A stretch of 64,000 nt of DNA from Schlesneria sp. (GCA_028291515.1 JAQGHU010000114.1:62001-126000), one strand, 5' to 3'. Counted from the stretch's first letter, positions 38,173 through 48,508 are shown. A program made the numbers and translations. Notes: generated from the sequence alone by a model not told the origin.

Positions 38173-38577
38173 TCACTTCTGGAGCTTGTAGAGGCCGGTC
38201 TTCTCATCACGGCCAATGTCGGCGGAATTGTAGACGGCTTGGTACAGGACATTGCGGAAGTTGCTGCTCCCGCTCTTGTAACCCGTCTCAGTGACGGCAG
38301 TTTCCAGCTCAGACAATGACAAGCCCTTCTTGTTCTTGGCCAAGACCTCTTTGATGACCGCCTTGAGGGACATTTCATTCTTCAGCCGCCGTTTACGGCT
38401 AGATCGTCGCGTCAGCGGACCGTCCACACTGGCGGCACCTTGAATCTGAGCATCGAGTTTGTCCAGCTCTTTCTGTAAGCGGTCTCGTTCTTGGACGAGA
38501 CTCTGGAGTCGTGCTTTTTTCTCGTCTAACAGTCGCTCCAGATCGGCGATACTTGTGGCGGGGCTGGGGTTGCTCAT
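38173..38577 (-). CDS. Coiled-coil plus winged-helix protein
   Basis: A 134-residue protein. Residues 8-48 form a strong coiled coil (DLERLLDEKKARLQSLVQERDRLQKELDKL), then a basic linker (RRSSRKRRLKNE), then a winged helix similar to the HARE-HTH type (MSLKAVIKEVLAKNKKGLSLSELETAVTETGY..NFRNVLYQAVYN). It may be a dimeric DNA-binding, nucleoid-like protein. It has its own terminator and so forms its own transcript. Similar small proteins are common in planctomycetes. Confidence 0.75.
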   Translation of the reverse strand: MSNPSPATSIADLERLLDEKKARLQSLVQERDRLQKELDKLDAQIQGAASVDGPLTRRSSRKRRLKNEMSLKAVIKEVLAKNKKGLSLSELETAVTETGYKSGSSNFRNVLYQAVYNSADIGRDEKTGLYKLQK

Positions 38578-39376
38578 TCAGTCGTTCCTAAAAATGCAGA
38601 AGAACACTCAAGAACGCTCGAACGTAGCTGAGGAGCATCGCCGCTGCAAATGTGTCATTTTCAGACAGCCGATTGGGAAGGTCCGTCAATGAGTTTGCTG
38701 TTGCCGTTGATCAGCGGTGACGTGGGACTCGGCGGTCAATTCCTCGGCCTGCCTGAGCCCGAATGCCTTTTCGGACGACTCGGTCGCATCGCGACAGCTG
38801 AGGCCTGCACATCCCTTTGTCCCGATTTGGGTATTTTCCAGGATTCAGACCGATTGTTCGCAACAGTCTAATGTTGCTGCAGGATTCGCCTCCAAGTGTA
38901 CTGGCTCATGAAAGTCACCTTATCCCAACAGAGGGGACTCGGCAGTTGAGGCAAGACTTGCAATCTACGCGGCCCTTTCATCTACAGACCGTGCGTTCAC
39001 TTCGCACTGAGTTAACCGCTGCGCTGACGTTCGAAGCGCCCCCCTCACTGCATCCCCAGTCATGTTCCTGCGTTCGGTCGCTACAACCCACTTTGAAACC
39101 GAAGTTCGCTTATTCACTACGGTCCGAAACAGCGACGAAGCGTCGGTCGATGTGAGGAAATACTCCCCTCGCTAATGAATTTATTCCGTGCGGTGGAGCC
39201 GAACAGCGGGTTCGTTCGCGACGACGACTAACAACTCCTGACGTTCCTCTTTTCGCCGGCCCATTGCCTTAGAAAACACCTCCGTGATGAAACCCAACCT
39301 TGACCGCGGCAGTAGCGTAGCGCAATTTCTCCGGCCTTCAACCGCAACCAGGGCTTTTACCACAGGCTGCTAGCAA
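38578..39376. other. Intergenic region, possible element boundary
   Basis: Eight hundred bases with no convincing gene on either strand. A 60-residue minus-strand frame at 39181-39363 has no support. The change from tightly packed island genes to sparse sequence makes this one candidate for the right end of the tRNA-Ser island, but no copy of the tRNA 3' end is visible here. Confidence 0.4.
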
Positions 39377-41485
39377 TTATCGGCGAAATTCAGTCCAACT
39401 GCATGCTTGCAACGCTGCTCGTGCGCACGAGTCCCAAGTGTATTTATCGATGATGTACTTTCGAAGCTTGTCCGCGGCAGAAAAGTATCGATCTAAATTC
39501 GTCGAAATCTTGAAAAGAGCATCTGCGACTTCCTTGATATCATTCTCATCCGGATCGGATGCGTGGGTCGATCCCCGAACATCCACCATTGTCAGGCAAT
39601 CGGCTCCAAATGTGTTGTCATCTTCGGCCAACAATTTGTACAAGCCCGTATGTTTCGAAACGATCAATGGGACACCCGCAGCAATAGCCTCCCATCCCAC
39701 TAGGCCAAACCCTTCATGCCACGAAAGCATCATTGCGACTTCATTATCGGCCAAGGCTTGGTATAGACTCGTTCGATCTTCCGTGTAGGGCGTCGCATTT
39801 ACCGCAACAACGCGTTCTGCCTCACGATGCATGAGCGCTTTAATCGCGGCTTCTTCGGTCGAATATTGCGCCTCCGAAAGCCCGAACATGCTGAATCGAT
39901 GTTCGCGCCAGTGAATCTGATTTGCAGACATTTTGATATATCTGCCGTACCCTGCAACTGCAAGGGAACCTTGTTTGATTGGATCGTCTTCCCCGCCCAG
40001 CCGCCCGAAGGTAATTGCGCGAAACGCATTTTTGGCGCGGTGCGTTATCTTCGTGATGGTCGCCAATCCCGGTACCACCATTGGTATATCCCGTTGGCAC
40101 AACCGCTCGGCAGACTCCTTTAGAAGCGGCCCGACCGCGACAACAAACTTGGCTTTTTGGAAGACATTCCGCTGTTCATCGTCCATTTCTCTAGCAGTTC
40201 GACCAGATCTCTTGATCGCCTGATAACTGATATAACTCATGTGGTGGAAAACAAGCGATTGCGCATGAAGCACCTGACTCAATGAAATGGCAATTGCACC
40301 CGTAATTACGTCATGACCACAGACGAGAGGCACATTCCTGAATTGATACTTGCGCAGAAGCACCGCAGCACTTGTTGCGACATCGTCGGAGATCACATCA
40401 TTGATTCGTGGCAACGTCACAAGTCTAATGTTGTACTGTTCCTCATAGAACGAACGTGTCACATCATCGACGCCACTCGTCACGCAGACAACGCATGTGT
40501 CATCACTTACGATTCTGCTCAATGCCAAGCAAAAATCGATGTTGAAGGAATTAATTCCTCCAAAGGAGGGACCCCACCCCGTTGCAACGACGACAATCGC
40601 GCTTTGGCAACTCTGAGGTCTAACGCGCGTACTCAATTCGTTAGCAGGAATCATGCGTTCTTCGCGATCAGCTTCCCGACCCGCACAGCTATCATCAGAT
40701 GGAAGGAGGGGAGAATCTGTGGAACCCTGACTGGATGATTTACTTACTGACGCGGAACTGGTAGGTACAAAATGATGAGACAGGAGCTTCTTCATGTTCT
40801 TCGCAAATTTTCTCGGTCGATTTCGGTATTTGGGATAGAACGTGCCATTTTCCAAATTCTCAAACCACTCAATGACCATAGGATCGTCTGTTTTTGAGAG
40901 CGCGACAATTCTAACGAACTGATCAATGTCGCGAAGCTCGCCAGCGAGTGCCTCACCGGTCCGATAGCCACCAACGGTTCTTTCGTGGCCCAAGATCCTT
41001 CCCGGATCCATCCTAACGTCAAGAATTATTGCCACAAATGGACACGCCAATGCCAAGCGAAGCGCAGAGTCAGCATTATCAACTCGAAAGACTTCAAATC
41101 CGACCGCAGCCAAGGCATAGGAGTAGTCTTGGTTGTCATAATAATCATCATCGACAAACATTATCTTTGGAGCGTTGCTATTGTTTGCGGGCAATACTTC
41201 GTAATCGTCGTCTCTAAGCAGCGCCAAATCGTCGTCGAGCAGCCAGTCGGGACTGTAGTTCCAAACAGATCCGCGGTCATCTTGCAACTCATCCGTAATT
41301 GCTTCCTCTTCAGTCGGGATGGGTGCATCATCGCCTGCTTTTTTGCGATGTCCATGCGTTTTAAATCGCTCGTCAAACATCTTGTACACTTCGTGACGCG
41401 TTTTAGGAGTACAAAGACTCACTGTTGTGCCAGCATATGCATCAAGTTGAACGTGGACAGCTTCAACACGGTACTGTGAGCGCAT
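39377..41485 (-). CDS. Receiver-like domain fused to a GT4-type glycosyltransferase
   Basis: A 702-residue protein of unusual layout. Residues about 105-230 form a response-regulator-like domain (IMFVDDDYYDNQDYS, then IILDVRM with the acceptor-position Asp, and ALSKTDD). A Ser-rich linker follows. Residues about 300-700 are a GT-B glycosyltransferase: a glycine-rich start (GWGPSFGGINSFN) and the C-terminal WHEGFGLVGWEAIAAGVPLIVSK nucleotide-sugar box with the E-x7-E pattern. It may glycosylate a target under phosphorylation or allosteric control. The start is uncertain; an internal ATG near residue 35 is an alternative. No histidine kinase is adjacent. Confidence 0.75.
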   Translation of the reverse strand: MRSQYRVEAVHVQLDAYAGTTVSLCTPKTRHEVYKMFDERFKTHGHRKKAGDDAPIPTEEEAITDELQDDRGSVWNYSPDWLLDDDLALLRDDDYEVLPANNSNAPKIMFVDDDYYDNQDYSYALAAVGFEVFRVDNADSALRLALACPFVAIILDVRMDPGRILGHERTVGGYRTGEALAGELRDIDQFVRIVALSKTDDPMVIEWFENLENGTFYPKYRNRPRKFAKNMKKLLSHHFVPTSSASVSKSSSQGSTDSPLLPSDDSCAGREADREERMIPANELSTRVRPQSCQSAIVVVATGWGPSFGGINSFNIDFCLALSRIVSDDTCVVCVTSGVDDVTRSFYEEQYNIRLVTLPRINDVISDDVATSAAVLLRKYQFRNVPLVCGHDVITGAIAISLSQVLHAQSLVFHHMSYISYQAIKRSGRTAREMDDEQRNVFQKAKFVVAVGPLLKESAERLCQRDIPMVVPGLATITKITHRAKNAFRAITFGRLGGEDDPIKQGSLAVAGYGRYIKMSANQIHWREHRFSMFGLSEAQYSTEEAAIKALMHREAERVVAVNATPYTEDRTSLYQALADNEVAMMLSWHEGFGLVGWEAIAAGVPLIVSKHTGLYKLLAEDDNTFGADCLTMVDVRGSTHASDPDENDIKEVADALFKISTNLDRYFSAADKLRKYIIDKYTWDSCARAALQACSWTEFRR

Positions 41486-42353
41486 TCATTTCGGAAGCGT
41501 CGCGGAGTGATGGCATTGAGAAGCACTCAATCGGCAAAGCTCAACATAGCATCCTTCCCTCTCTGTATGCCACCAAGCACAGCTGCTGCCCCTTGGACGG
41601 AAAACATGGGATTTTCCGGTCCGAATCGCCATCCCGTAGTCGGATTCCAGCTTTGTTGAAAGAGATCATCCAAATTCCGAATTGATCCTCTGTACTTGGC
41701 TCCGTGGTAGCACGTTTTGTTTCTTCAGTCTGGTGTTCCAACCATCGACCGCCATCTGCAGGTCGTTGGCGTACGCGATTCTTCTCTCGGAGATTGACAG
41801 TGGTGGGAGCTACATCGATATCGGTGACCGACTTTGAATCTTGTGAGTGCTGAAATTGCGTCGGTCCGACACACCGATGCAGGCGAAATTGCGCCCGTGG
41901 CGATCAAAACACGATGTTGAAATCTCGCTACGTGGTTGAGAGTCGCCGGTGCGGAGGTGTTAGCCACTATCGGTTTAGCAGCCATTTAATCTAGCGGAGG
42001 AGTGCGGGATTAAAGCGCACGACCTCTCGCATGCCATAAACCATTCACCAAACAGGTGTCAGCAGAAAATCGCTTGATTTGTAGAGTATACAGGCCTTTT
42101 GAACTATCGCAACCACTCTCATGTCCGCTCATTCTATTTCGCGAACTCGTGGTGTTTCGGCCGAAATGTGGTAGGACTGCTAATAACGCCAATCGGGTAT
42201 TCCGCTCGCTCGCTGCCTGCGAAAATCCTCGAGAGATCATGGACCGGTCTATACCAAATCTCACGACCGGACCGATGCACATTCATCCGATCAGCTGGCT
42301 GTCCAGGCCTAACGATCGCTCCTCATATTTGCTACTACATCGGCGACGTTGCT
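41486..42353. other. Intergenic region without recognisable gene
   Basis: About 870 bases separate the receiver-glycosyltransferase gene from the kinase gene. No frame has family features. The 17-mer TCGGTCCGACACACCGA at 41861-41877 recurs exactly at 60464-60480 in another gene-free stretch. Confidence 0.45.
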
Positions 42354-45300
42354 TTACCTTGGCCCATCCGTGCGATTGATTAAAACGACAAGTTCGTCCC
42401 ACAGCGCGTGGCAGTCCTTACGCTCGTCCGCCGTTAACTTCACGAGTTCGTTCGGTTCTCGAAGTCCAGCCAAGTCAAGCGATTCTCGTATGCGAACCAG
42501 TACCACACGCACCCTCTCGCCTTGCCCAACCGGATCCATGTCCAGGGCCGACCGGCAAGAGGCCAGTTCTGCACTAAGCCACCGCCGCGCTTGCGCTCGC
42601 CACTTTTCTCGTTCTGGATCCCCAATATTCGCTCCTTTCTCGCACGGGCCGCAGCCGGCCAGGGCGGCGTACCGGGCAGCATTAAAGCGGTGTGCTGTCG
42701 CGAGGTCCCACACGAGGTTCGGGTCAGCGGCAAAGATGTCGGCGTAGAGGCGGGCCGAATCTGGGAACCGCTTCGCGAACAAGTAGCCTCCCAGCATTAT
42801 CAGACGCTCGTCGTTGTCGCGGGGTTGTCGCGTGCCGTCGAGAAGGGCCGGCAGGTCGGGCAGTATTAATTCCTCGGCCTCGCGCCGAATCAGGTGGCAG
42901 ATCCAACCGTCCTGGTCGCGGATACGTTCGGGTCGCCAATCGTAAGTTGAGACGGCCTCAGCGAGCGTCTTCTGCGCCCTTACGACGCTTCCACTCCGAT
43001 GTTGAGCCATTGCGATAACCAGACGCGGGGCGGGTCCAAGCGCGCGTGACGCGTCCCCTTCCATTGTCGATATGGCCAGGTCGTACTGGCCCTGACGATA
43101 TTCAGCCAACCCCTTAACGAAAAGGAAGGCGTGGTAGACGCCTTGGTATTTCGACCTATCAACGTCCACGGCCCGGAAGGCGAGTATGACGGCCTGTTTG
43201 AGTTCGTTACCTGCGGCGGATCGCAGCAAACACGCCCGACTGATTCGTTCCGCAATATAAGGATCGGTGGTCGCCCCGAACTTTGCGAGCAAGGACCGAC
43301 GGGTGCGGAGGTATGCCTCGTCACGGCCGAGGAAAAGACAGAGTTCGGCGTACCCATACCAGTCGTCGTGGTCTGGCGGGTCGGCGGCGAGGCACGCGGC
43401 CCAAGCATCGAGCAGCTCATCAGCCCTTCCGAGTCGCAGGAGAAGGTTGCGGAGCTCCCGATGGGCGTCTCGGTGTTTCGGATCGATCACAACGGTCCGG
43501 CGGAGTTCAGCAAGGGCCTCCAAGGGGCGGTTCGTGGCCTCCAGGCTCTTACCCAAGATAGTATGAATGAGGGCGCTTTCGAGGCCCAATCTGAGTGCCT
43601 CCTCGGCCTCCTCAATGACCTCAACGTGCCGCCCCGCGACCAACAAGATGCGGGCGTAATCACACCGTACGAAGGCCGCCGTCGGATCGAGGCGGACGGA
43701 GTCCCGCAACTGCGCGAGTGCCTCATCATACCGGCGCATGTCCGAAAGCAGTATTCCGAGGTTGTGGTGCACAATGCCCACCCCAGGCCGTAGCGCCGCC
43801 GCCGCCTGGTAGTAACCAATCGCCTCCGACGGGGTGGCGTAGTTTGTCAACATAGCCGCCAGTCGCATATTCACCCAGAAGTCGCGCGGGTGCGCGCTGT
43901 GGACCCGCTTGAGAAAGTCGAGGCGGGTATCACTACCCACGGTCGCCACGAACTCGATCGCCAGCAGAAGTGTCACGGACAGCTCCGGAACCGGGGCCGT
44001 GTCAATCAGATTGAATAGTGCTGCCTTGTCCTTCCAGATCGCGGGGTCGTGGGCGCGGGCTCGCCAGGCATTCGCCTCGCCGTCGGCACGCTCCGTTACC
44101 TCATCTACCCAGCGCCGGCGGCCCGGGTCGGGCGTGCACACGGACCAGTAGTCGAGGGCGGACACGAGGGCGTTGCGAATGTGAGACGCCTTGACTCGCG
44201 CCGCCACCTCCTCCGGGGAATCCCCGACCCGCCCGAGCCCTGCCTCGTGGAACGCCGCTTCGTACTTCTCGTCGGTTCGGGTAAAGTCCAGTACGGCCCC
44301 CACACGGGTGTAACCCGTCAAGCGGATGGCATCCAGTCGGGCTGCCAGTTCCAGGTCGCGCCCGCCCTGGGCCACACGCGTTTGAAGTTCCTCGGATCCC
44401 TGCGTGCCCAGCCACGCCTTTGCCCGTTCCAAGGCGGCGAGTGCCTCGACCCAGGACGACGAATTCATATTCTCGACCATCTCCCGCAAATGTTCGTCTG
44501 CTGCCCGTTCTGCGGCGGCCTTATCTGCGTCCATCCGGCGTGCGGTTGCCGCGCGTTCGGCAATCAGCCACATCCCAGCACTGATCGTGAATCCCGTAAA
44601 CAGCATTCCCAATACGAGCGCGGCCGAAAGTTCCGGCCGTTGACGGACGCGCCGCGTCAGGCGCTCAAACCGGCCCTCGGGCCTCGCCGTGATCGCCTCA
44701 CCCCGTAAGAAACAGCCAAGGTCTTCCTTGAGAGCGGACGCGTCGGCGTATCGGAACGCAGGGTCCTTGCGCAGGCACTTCAAACATATAATCTCCAGGT
44801 CACGGGGCACTTTGCAGTGTAGCCGCGACGGTGGTAAGGGGTCTCGGGTCAGGACTTGCTGAACCGTTTCCGCCGCCGTCCCTGCTCGGAACGGTGGCCG
44901 ACCGGTCAGAAGTTCGTACAGGATGGCACCAAGCGCGTAAATGTCGATCGCGGGTTCGGCCGCGACCCTTTTGCCAGCGGCTTGCTCCGGGGCCATGTAA
45001 CTCGGCGTCCCGACTGCGGTGCCGGTGCGAGTGAGTGCGGCCTCGTCGTCCAAACGTCGGGCGAGTCCGAAGTCACTGATCTTTGGGGTGCCGGCGGCGG
45101 TGAGGAGCACGTTCGAGGGTTTCAGATCACGGTGCACTATCCCACCTTGATGGGCTGCATGGATAGCGTCAGAAAGTGTCGCCAGAAGCGTCGCCGCCTC
45201 ACGGGGCGGTTGGGGAGCACCGTCCAACTTTCGCGACAGGCTTCCACCCTCGACATATTCCATAGTAAAAAACGGCCGTCCGTCGGATGCCCCGACATCG

Positions 45301-45722
45301 TAGACCTGCACGACGTTCGGGTGCCGGAGACCTGCCACGGCCTCCGCCTCCCGTTGGAACCGCTCACGCTCGCGCGGTGACGCATACTCGCCGGCAAGCA
45401 CCATCTTCAACGCGACGATGCGGTTAAGGCCCAGGTGCCGCACCCGGAAGACGACTCCCATACCGCCTTGCCCGAGTACGGACTCGACTTCGTACCCGGA
45501 GATTTTCGGAAGCGGTGCGTCCTTTTGGGGAGGTGCAGCCGTGCCGCCTCCCTGGAATGGAGGGAAAAGCAAGTCGAGTTCGGACCGGGCCTGACACAAT
45601 TCATACCATCGCTCGCGGACCTCGGGGAGCAGATCGGGGCAGGAACGACAGACGTTTTCCGGCGTGGATTCAGTATCGAGCAGTTCGGCGAGTAGTTCGA
45701 GTACGCGCGGTTCGTGGGACAT
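42354..45722 (-). CDS. Membrane Ser/Thr protein kinase with TPR-like C terminus
   Basis: A 1122-residue Hanks-type kinase. An N-terminal segment of about 70 residues precedes the kinase domain (about 75-340): GQGGMG loop, VALKM lysine, HRDLKPSN catalytic loop, DFGLA and APEQ. A single membrane helix (around 380) follows, then about 700 residues of helical repeats including TPRs (YQAAAALRPGVGIVHHNLGILLSDMRRYDEALAQL). The kinase should sense something through the external repeats and phosphorylate cytoplasmic targets. AGGAG lies eight bases before the ATG. It lies 61 bases after the ECF sigma gene, the ECF-kinase pairing common in planctomycetes. Confidence 0.92.
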   Translation of the reverse strand: MSHEPRVLELLAELLDTESTPENVCRSCPDLLPEVRERWYELCQARSELDLLFPPFQGGGTAAPPQKDAPLPKISGYEVESVLGQGGMGVVFRVRHLGLNRIVALKMVLAGEYASPRERERFQREAEAVAGLRHPNVVQVYDVGASDGRPFFTMEYVEGGSLSRKLDGAPQPPREAATLLATLSDAIHAAHQGGIVHRDLKPSNVLLTAAGTPKISDFGLARRLDDEAALTRTGTAVGTPSYMAPEQAAGKRVAAEPAIDIYALGAILYELLTGRPPFRAGTAAETVQQVLTRDPLPPSRLHCKVPRDLEIICLKCLRKDPAFRYADASALKEDLGCFLRGEAITARPEGRFERLTRRVRQRPELSAALVLGMLFTGFTISAGMWLIAERAATARRMDADKAAAERAADEHLREMVENMNSSSWVEALAALERAKAWLGTQGSEELQTRVAQGGRDLELAARLDAIRLTGYTRVGAVLDFTRTDEKYEAAFHEAGLGRVGDSPEEVAARVKASHIRNALVSALDYWSVCTPDPGRRRWVDEVTERADGEANAWRARAHDPAIWKDKAALFNLIDTAPVPELSVTLLLAIEFVATVGSDTRLDFLKRVHSAHPRDFWVNMRLAAMLTNYATPSEAIGYYQAAAALRPGVGIVHHNLGILLSDMRRYDEALAQLRDSVRLDPTAAFVRCDYARILLVAGRHVEVIEEAEEALRLGLESALIHTILGKSLEATNRPLEALAELRRTVVIDPKHRDAHRELRNLLLRLGRADELLDAWAACLAADPPDHDDWYGYAELCLFLGRDEAYLRTRRSLLAKFGATTDPYIAERISRACLLRSAAGNELKQAVILAFRAVDVDRSKYQGVYHAFLFVKGLAEYRQGQYDLAISTMEGDASRALGPAPRLVIAMAQHRSGSVVRAQKTLAEAVSTYDWRPERIRDQDGWICHLIRREAEELILPDLPALLDGTRQPRDNDERLIMLGGYLFAKRFPDSARLYADIFAADPNLVWDLATAHRFNAARYAALAGCGPCEKGANIGDPEREKWRAQARRWLSAELASCRSALDMDPVGQGERVRVVLVRIRESLDLAGLREPNELVKLTADERKDCHALWDELVVLINRTDGPR

Positions 45723-45783
45723 AGTGTGGTCTCCTAGCTAGCCGGTTGCGGTCCCGTCACCGCCGAACGCCGCAGACTCGCCT

Positions 45784-46401
45784 TTAGTTCGGGTCCGGCG
45801 TGGAGGCACCGGGGCGCAGATCGCGTAAATTCTGCGTCAGGATCAGGAGGCCACGGTCCAACCTCCGCTTCACCGTTTTCGGCGACACCCCAAGGACCTC
45901 GCCGGCCTCGGGCGGCGTCATCCCCTGGATCCGCACCAGATCGAACGCCTCACGCTCGTCCGAGGGCAGGCTGTCAATGGCCGCAATCATGCGGCAGCCT
46001 TCTGGGGTCAGCCCGGAACCGCTGTCAGGCGGGGCCGGCACCGAGCCATCGAGTGCCTCCACAATGACGGACTGACTATCTAAGCGTCGGGCCAGGTCGT
46101 TCAACTCCCATCGCATATGCTGGCCGGCGAGAGCGAAGAACTGGCGGACCGTTGCCGGCCGTGCCTCGCGGAGCGCCTTGAGCAGCCGTTCCACCAGGGC
46201 ACCGAGGATCTCGTCGGCTTGCAAATTCAGAGGGGGCCGCGTCAGTCGAGGATAGCCGCGGTATAGGACTGTCGCGCACAACTGCTGAAGTCGACACACG
46301 GCTCGGTCCAGCAGTAAGCGGACAACCGGTTCGGCAGGACCGTCCCCGGCCAAAGCTTCTAAGTATCGCTGGACGACGGCAGTGGTTTGTTCCTCGTCCA
46401 T
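45784..46401 (-). CDS. ECF-type RNA polymerase sigma factor
   Basis: A 205-residue sigma-70 family protein with region 2 (ADEILGALVERLLKAL...RQFFALAGQHMRWELNDLARR) and region 4 helix-turn-helix (LPSDEREAFDLVRIQGMTPPEAGEVLGVSPKTVKRRLDRG). It fits the planctomycete ECF groups encoded beside Ser/Thr kinases, where the kinase rather than a classical anti-sigma factor is thought to control the sigma. The frame is open to 46500; ATG 46401 has GAGGGA just upstream and is preferred. It is the first gene of a two-gene operon. Confidence 0.85.
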   Translation of the reverse strand: MDEEQTTAVVQRYLEALAGDGPAEPVVRLLLDRAVCRLQQLCATVLYRGYPRLTRPPLNLQADEILGALVERLLKALREARPATVRQFFALAGQHMRWELNDLARRLDSQSVIVEALDGSVPAPPDSGSGLTPEGCRMIAAIDSLPSDEREAFDLVRIQGMTPPEAGEVLGVSPKTVKRRLDRGLLILTQNLRDLRPGASTPDPN

Positions 46402-46740
46402 AGCTTCCCTCGGCCAATTTGCGTCGGCACCAGATTGTTTTTTAGCCCGTGTCCGCGTTCCACGCTTGGTTATGTGAGCGGGGACGAGGGAATGGGCCAT
46501 GAGAGAAGACTATCGCGTTTCAGCAGTAACTTCGCCGGTTCCACAAAGTGGGAGCCGCTACTCGCCCCTACGAGGACTCAAGATGCGTTTCAGAATACCA
46601 GAAAACCAGCAACATGTTCGCGCCAAGCAATGCTGCCGAGGGAACTTCATCATTTTATACGAAAGCGGTTTAAAAAACAGGATTGTCGGAAGGACGGATC
46701 GTTTCACTCGCTTTATGCACCCCTGTAACGGAGAAGCCGG

Positions 46741-47631
46741 ATGAGTACTCGCAAAGTTTTGATCACAGGCGCGACGGGCGATACCGGACGCGCCGCTACA
46801 AAGGAATCGATCAACCGTGGTCTCGTCGTCCGAGCTATGGTGCATCGCAAGGATGATCGGTCGACGGCATTGGAAAAGCTGGGTGCCGAGGTCGTGATCG
46901 GCGATCTACAGGAGATCGACACCATCCGCGAGGCAATGGAAGGCATCGATGCGGCGTACCTGGTCTACCCGGTCCAACCCGGGCTTATCAACGCTACCGT
47001 CAACTTCGCGCAGGCCGCCAAAGAGTCTGGCGTCTCCGCAGTGATAAACTTGTCCCAGCGATCGGCGGACCGCCATTCAAAAAGCCACTCGTGTCGAGAC
47101 CATTTTATCGCCGAGCAGGTCCTCAACTGGTCGGGCCTCGCGGTCACCCATCTTCGCCCCACCTACTTCCTCGAATGGCTGTTCTACCCCTGGCAGCTTC
47201 CTCTCTTCCTTGAGAAGGGCGTTCTTCGTTTGCCTGTCGGCAAAGGGCGGCATTCTCCCATCGGTGCAGAGGACCAAGGACGCGTCATCGCAGCACTTCT
47301 TCAAAACCCGAACGAGCACGCCGGTCAAACTTATCCGCTTTTCGGGCCGGTCGAGATGGATCACGATCAAATGGCAATAGAACTCAGCGAAGCACTGGGG
47401 CGCAAAATCGTTTTCCAGAACGTAACGATCGATGAGTACTGCCAGTCATTGAAAATGCTGGGTGTTCCAGATTACGTCGTCCAGCATCTTGGAGGTGCCA
47501 TGGACGCCTACCAGCATGGTGTCATGGCGGGAACGAACGATAACGTCGAACGGCTGTCGGGTCAAAAGCCAACGAGTGTCGGCGTGTTCGCCCGAATGCA
47601 TGCGGACCGCTTAAATCCGAAGCCACGCTAA
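46741..47631 (+). CDS. NmrA-like NAD(P)-binding protein
   Basis: A 296-residue atypical short-chain reductase of the NmrA family. The N terminus [18 protein letters not shown] is a dinucleotide-binding GxxGxxG; the family segment LGAEVVIGDLQEIDTIREAMEGIDAAYLVYP follows. The usual SDR Tyr-xxx-Lys is absent, as in NmrA proteins, which may sense redox cofactors or act as quinone/alcohol reductases. GGAGAAG precedes the ATG. It starts the plus-strand cluster and is a clear paralogue of the gene at 48995. Confidence 0.85.
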   Translation: MSTRKVLITGATGDTGRAATKESINRGLVVRAMVHRKDDRSTALEKLGAEVVIGDLQEIDTIREAMEGIDAAYLVYPVQPGLINATVNFAQAAKESGVSAVINLSQRSADRHSKSHSCRDHFIAEQVLNWSGLAVTHLRPTYFLEWLFYPWQLPLFLEKGVLRLPVGKGRHSPIGAEDQGRVIAALLQNPNEHAGQTYPLFGPVEMDHDQMAIELSEALGRKIVFQNVTIDEYCQSLKMLGVPDYVVQHLGGAMDAYQHGVMAGTNDNVERLSGQKPTSVGVFARMHADRLNPKPR

Positions 47632-47761
47632 GCCGTCTGTTACAGCATCAGCAGTTGTTGTTATTTCGCCACATGCGATGTCACACGATTGACGGGAATG
47701 TTGACCCGAGTCTGTCGCATCGAAACGACTAATCTTCAAAACACAAAAGTAGGAGCAGTTC

Positions 47762-48508
47762 ATGAATATCGCCGGTTCAATTGCCTTGGTGACAGGTGCG
47801 AATCGTGGCATCGGGCAATCCTTTGTCTCGGAATTGCTGAAACGGGGCGCAGCAAAAGTCTATGTCGCGGTACGTGACCCGGCGTCCCTTTCAGACCTGT
47901 TGCGAACGGGCGGTGGTCGCCTCGTGCCGCTCATGCTGGATCTAACCGATCCCACCCAGATGGAAGCTGCGGCGAAGGCGGCGCCGGACGTAACGCTACT
48001 CATAAACAATGCGGGTTACGCGGCCTTCGAAGGTGCCATTTCCGCGCCCGACCTGGCCGGCGCGAGACAGGAGATGGAGGTGAACTACTTCGGCCCCCTC
48101 GCCCTGACCCGCGCCTTTGCGCCGGTCCTGGCCAACTCCGGTGGAGGCACTGTTCTGAACATGCTGTCGATGGTCGCCCTGGTCAGCCTGCCGATGGCCG
48201 CAACGTACTCGGCATCTAAGGCGGCATTTCTCTCTCTCACTCGTAGTGTTCGAGCCGAGTTGGGTGCCCAACACACACTCGTCATCGGTGTCATGGCGGT
48301 CCAGACCGAGACTGAACTCGGCGCGCGCCTTCCATCTCCTCGCCTGGCCCCGCAGGAAGTCGTTTCCGATGCCCTCGACGCGGTCGAAGCCGGCACGAAC
48401 GAAGAGGTGTTCGCGGGGGGCCTGACCCGTGGAGCGTACGAAGCCTTCTCTGCCGACCCGAAGGCGTTTCAGGCCAAGATGTCCACCAGGCTGCCAGCCC
48501 GAGCCTGA
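47762..48508 (+). CDS. Short-chain dehydrogenase/reductase
   Basis: A 248-residue classical-type SDR. TGANRGIGQSF cofactor loop, NNAGYA, the catalytic Ser region LNMLSMVALVSLP, and YSASKAA with Tyr and Lys are present. A Glu/Asp-rich region after strand 2 suggests NADP preference is not certain. AGGAG lies about six bases before the ATG. It belongs to the cluster of small redox genes; substrate unknown. Confidence 0.88.
   Translation: MNIAGSIALVTGANRGIGQSFVSELLKRGAAKVYVAVRDPASLSDLLRTGGGRLVPLMLDLTDPTQMEAAAKAAPDVTLLINNAGYAAFEGAISAPDLAGARQEMEVNYFGPLALTRAFAPVLANSGGGTVLNMLSMVALVSLPMAATYSASKAAFLSLTRSVRAELGAQHTLVIGVMAVQTETELGARLPSPRLAPQEVVSDALDAVEAGTNEEVFAGGLTRGAYEAFSADPKAFQAKMSTRLPARA

Noticed and set aside
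39181-39363. 60-residue minus-strand frame near the possible right island end
   Set aside because: No family features, ribosome site or neighbour linkage; an initial resemblance to a transposase fragment could not be supported.
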